Positions 12,176-12,827 of a stretch of 12,827 bases of DNA are shown here, one piece after another. The stretch's first letter is position 1; each line of letters opens with the position of its first letter. The position numbers and the translations under genes were made by a program. The notes beneath the pieces are model-generated. The model was not told where the DNA came from. It did no database searches and saw only the letters and a program-made list of their open reading frames with translations. The stretch comes from Oscillospiraceae bacterium (lineage in GTDB: Bacteria > Bacillota > Clostridia > Oscillospirales > Ruminococcaceae). The stretch covers positions 1 to 12,827 of the forward strand of contig JAFPYQ010000132.1 of NCBI GenBank assembly GCA_017394475.1. Reading direction: 5' to 3'.

Positions 12176-12827
12176 ATGGCTGAACTTGTTTATGACGAGA
12201 CCGGGCGACTTCTCTTTACCGAGGAGATGCGCCGCGAATATACTATACTTCTCCCGAATATGCTCCCCCTGCATTTCCGCTTTCTCGAGAGGATATTCAA
12301 CAACAACGGCTACCACACAAGGCTGCTCACCACAACAGGGCGCAGGGTGGTAGACGAAGGGCTCCGCTATACCCATAACGACACATGCTATCCCGCACTG
12401 CTGGTCATAGGGCAGCTCATAGACGGCATCAAGACCCTTGACATAGACCCCCACAAGACTGCATTCATCATGGTGCAGACAGGCGGCGGCTGCCGTGCAT
12501 CCAACTATATACATCTTATACGCAAGGCGCTGATAAAGTGCGAGATGGAGTATGTGCCCGTTATCTCACTGGCTATCCCCCCCATAGAGAAAAACCCCGG
12601 TTTCTCTCTCCCCGCTCCTATGCTGTCTCAGCTCATCACAGCTATATGCTATGCGGATGTGCTGATACTCCTTTCCAATCAGGTGCGCCCCTATGAGATA
12701 AACAAGGGCGAGACCGATGCTCTGGTGGATGCATGGATGGACAGGCTGGTGGAAAAGCACTTCTCCTTCGTTTCCTTCGATGCCACCACCCGCGAGATAG
12801 TCAAGGACTTTGAGGCTATCCCCTACA
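12176..12827 (+). CDS. 2-hydroxyacyl-CoA dehydratase/activase-related protein, 5' part (runs off window)
   Basis: The first 217 residues of a gene cut by the window end. The sequence matches, by pattern, the C-terminal portion of the large CoA-enzyme activase/2-hydroxyglutaryl-CoA dehydratase-related proteins of Firmicutes (COG3581-type). Conserved stretches are LLPNMLPLHFRFLERIF, VVDEGLRYTHNDTCYPALLVIGQ and VQTGGGCRASNYIHLIRKAL, with cysteines (NDTCYP, GGGCRA) that could ligate an Fe-S cluster. In many relatives this part is fused behind activase (ASKHA ATPase) domains. Here it begins at its own ATG with a GAGGT box (12166-12170) 5 nt upstream, so it is a separate subunit, and partner genes may follow downstream. 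The role is inferred as radical-type dehydratase activation or a still uncharacterised Fe-S protein function; the reaction is unknown. Confidence 0.82.
   Translation, partial: MAELVYDETGRLLFTEEMRREYTILLPNMLPLHFRFLERIFNNNGYHTRLLTTTGRRVVDEGLRYTHNDTCYPALLVIGQLIDGIKTLDIDPHKTAFIMVQTGGGCRASNYIHLIRKALIKCEMEYVPVISLAIPPIEKNPGFSLPAPMLSQLITAICYADVLILLSNQVRPYEINKGETDALVDAWMDRLVEKHFSFVSFDATTREIVKDFEAIPY

Noticed and set aside
12170..12514. - strand open frames (also 12566-12760) opposite the last gene
   Set aside because: They lie antisense to conserved dehydratase/activase-type sequence and show no protein family features.
1..12827. CRISPR arrays, tRNA or rRNA genes, phage or toxin-antitoxin modules
   Set aside because: No regularly spaced direct repeats, cloverleaf sequences, rRNA signatures or matching protein families were seen on reading both strands.

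Overview
The window looks like chromosomal DNA from a Clostridia-class Firmicute, most likely a Ruminococcus-like member of the Oscillospiraceae. This placement is inferred from gene content (medium-chain acyl-CoA synthetase, MATE pump, PcrA helicase, a His-less HPr/Crh-like protein, a 2-hydroxyacyl-CoA dehydratase/activase-type protein), purine-rich Shine-Dalgarno sites, and sigma-A promoters with a TGN extended -10. It is not a proven species assignment. Every recognised gene is on the + strand except one transposase.

Layout. An intrinsic terminator (21-54) closes an upstream unit. An AT-rich gap with a candidate promoter follows, then a two-gene unit: HAD phosphatase (280-933) and AMP-forming acyl-CoA synthetase (952-2610), closed by a 10-bp-stem hairpin. 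A MATE efflux protein (2723-4111), preceded by a leader hairpin, and a GNAT acetyltransferase (4121-4606) are 9 nt apart and probably cotranscribed. A near-consensus promoter at 4680-4708 drives nadA (4755-5690). A closely packed run follows: chorismate mutase (5766-6059), pcrA (6056-8434, overlapping it by ATGA), a metallo-beta-lactamase-fold hydrolase with a C-terminal membrane segment (8468-9205), and a nucleoside-phosphorylase-like protein (9222-10022).

The region from 10023 to 10573 is a compact single-gene unit. It has a 20-bp perfect palindrome, a promoter, a leader hairpin, a 76-codon HPr/Crh-like gene and a rho-independent terminator. About 310 bases without a convincing gene follow. 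They are interrupted by a complete ISAs1-family insertion sequence (10887-12064, 1178 bp) with perfect 19-bp inverted repeats, a 10-bp target duplication and an intact transposase on the - strand. Just beyond it, a preserved promoter (12084-12112) drives a gene that runs off the window end, a protein of the 2-hydroxyacyl-CoA dehydratase/activase-related family.

Functionally the window is mostly housekeeping: acyl activation, NAD synthesis, an aromatic branch point, DNA repair, nucleoside metabolism and carbon-catabolite-type regulation. I see no CRISPR array, tRNA, rRNA or phage module, and no clearly new multi-gene system. The items most worth a second look are the Crh-like unit with its palindrome, the membrane-tailed MBL protein inside the chorismate mutase-pcrA run, the shared promoter sequence at three genes, and the cleanly defined IS insertion next to a promoter.
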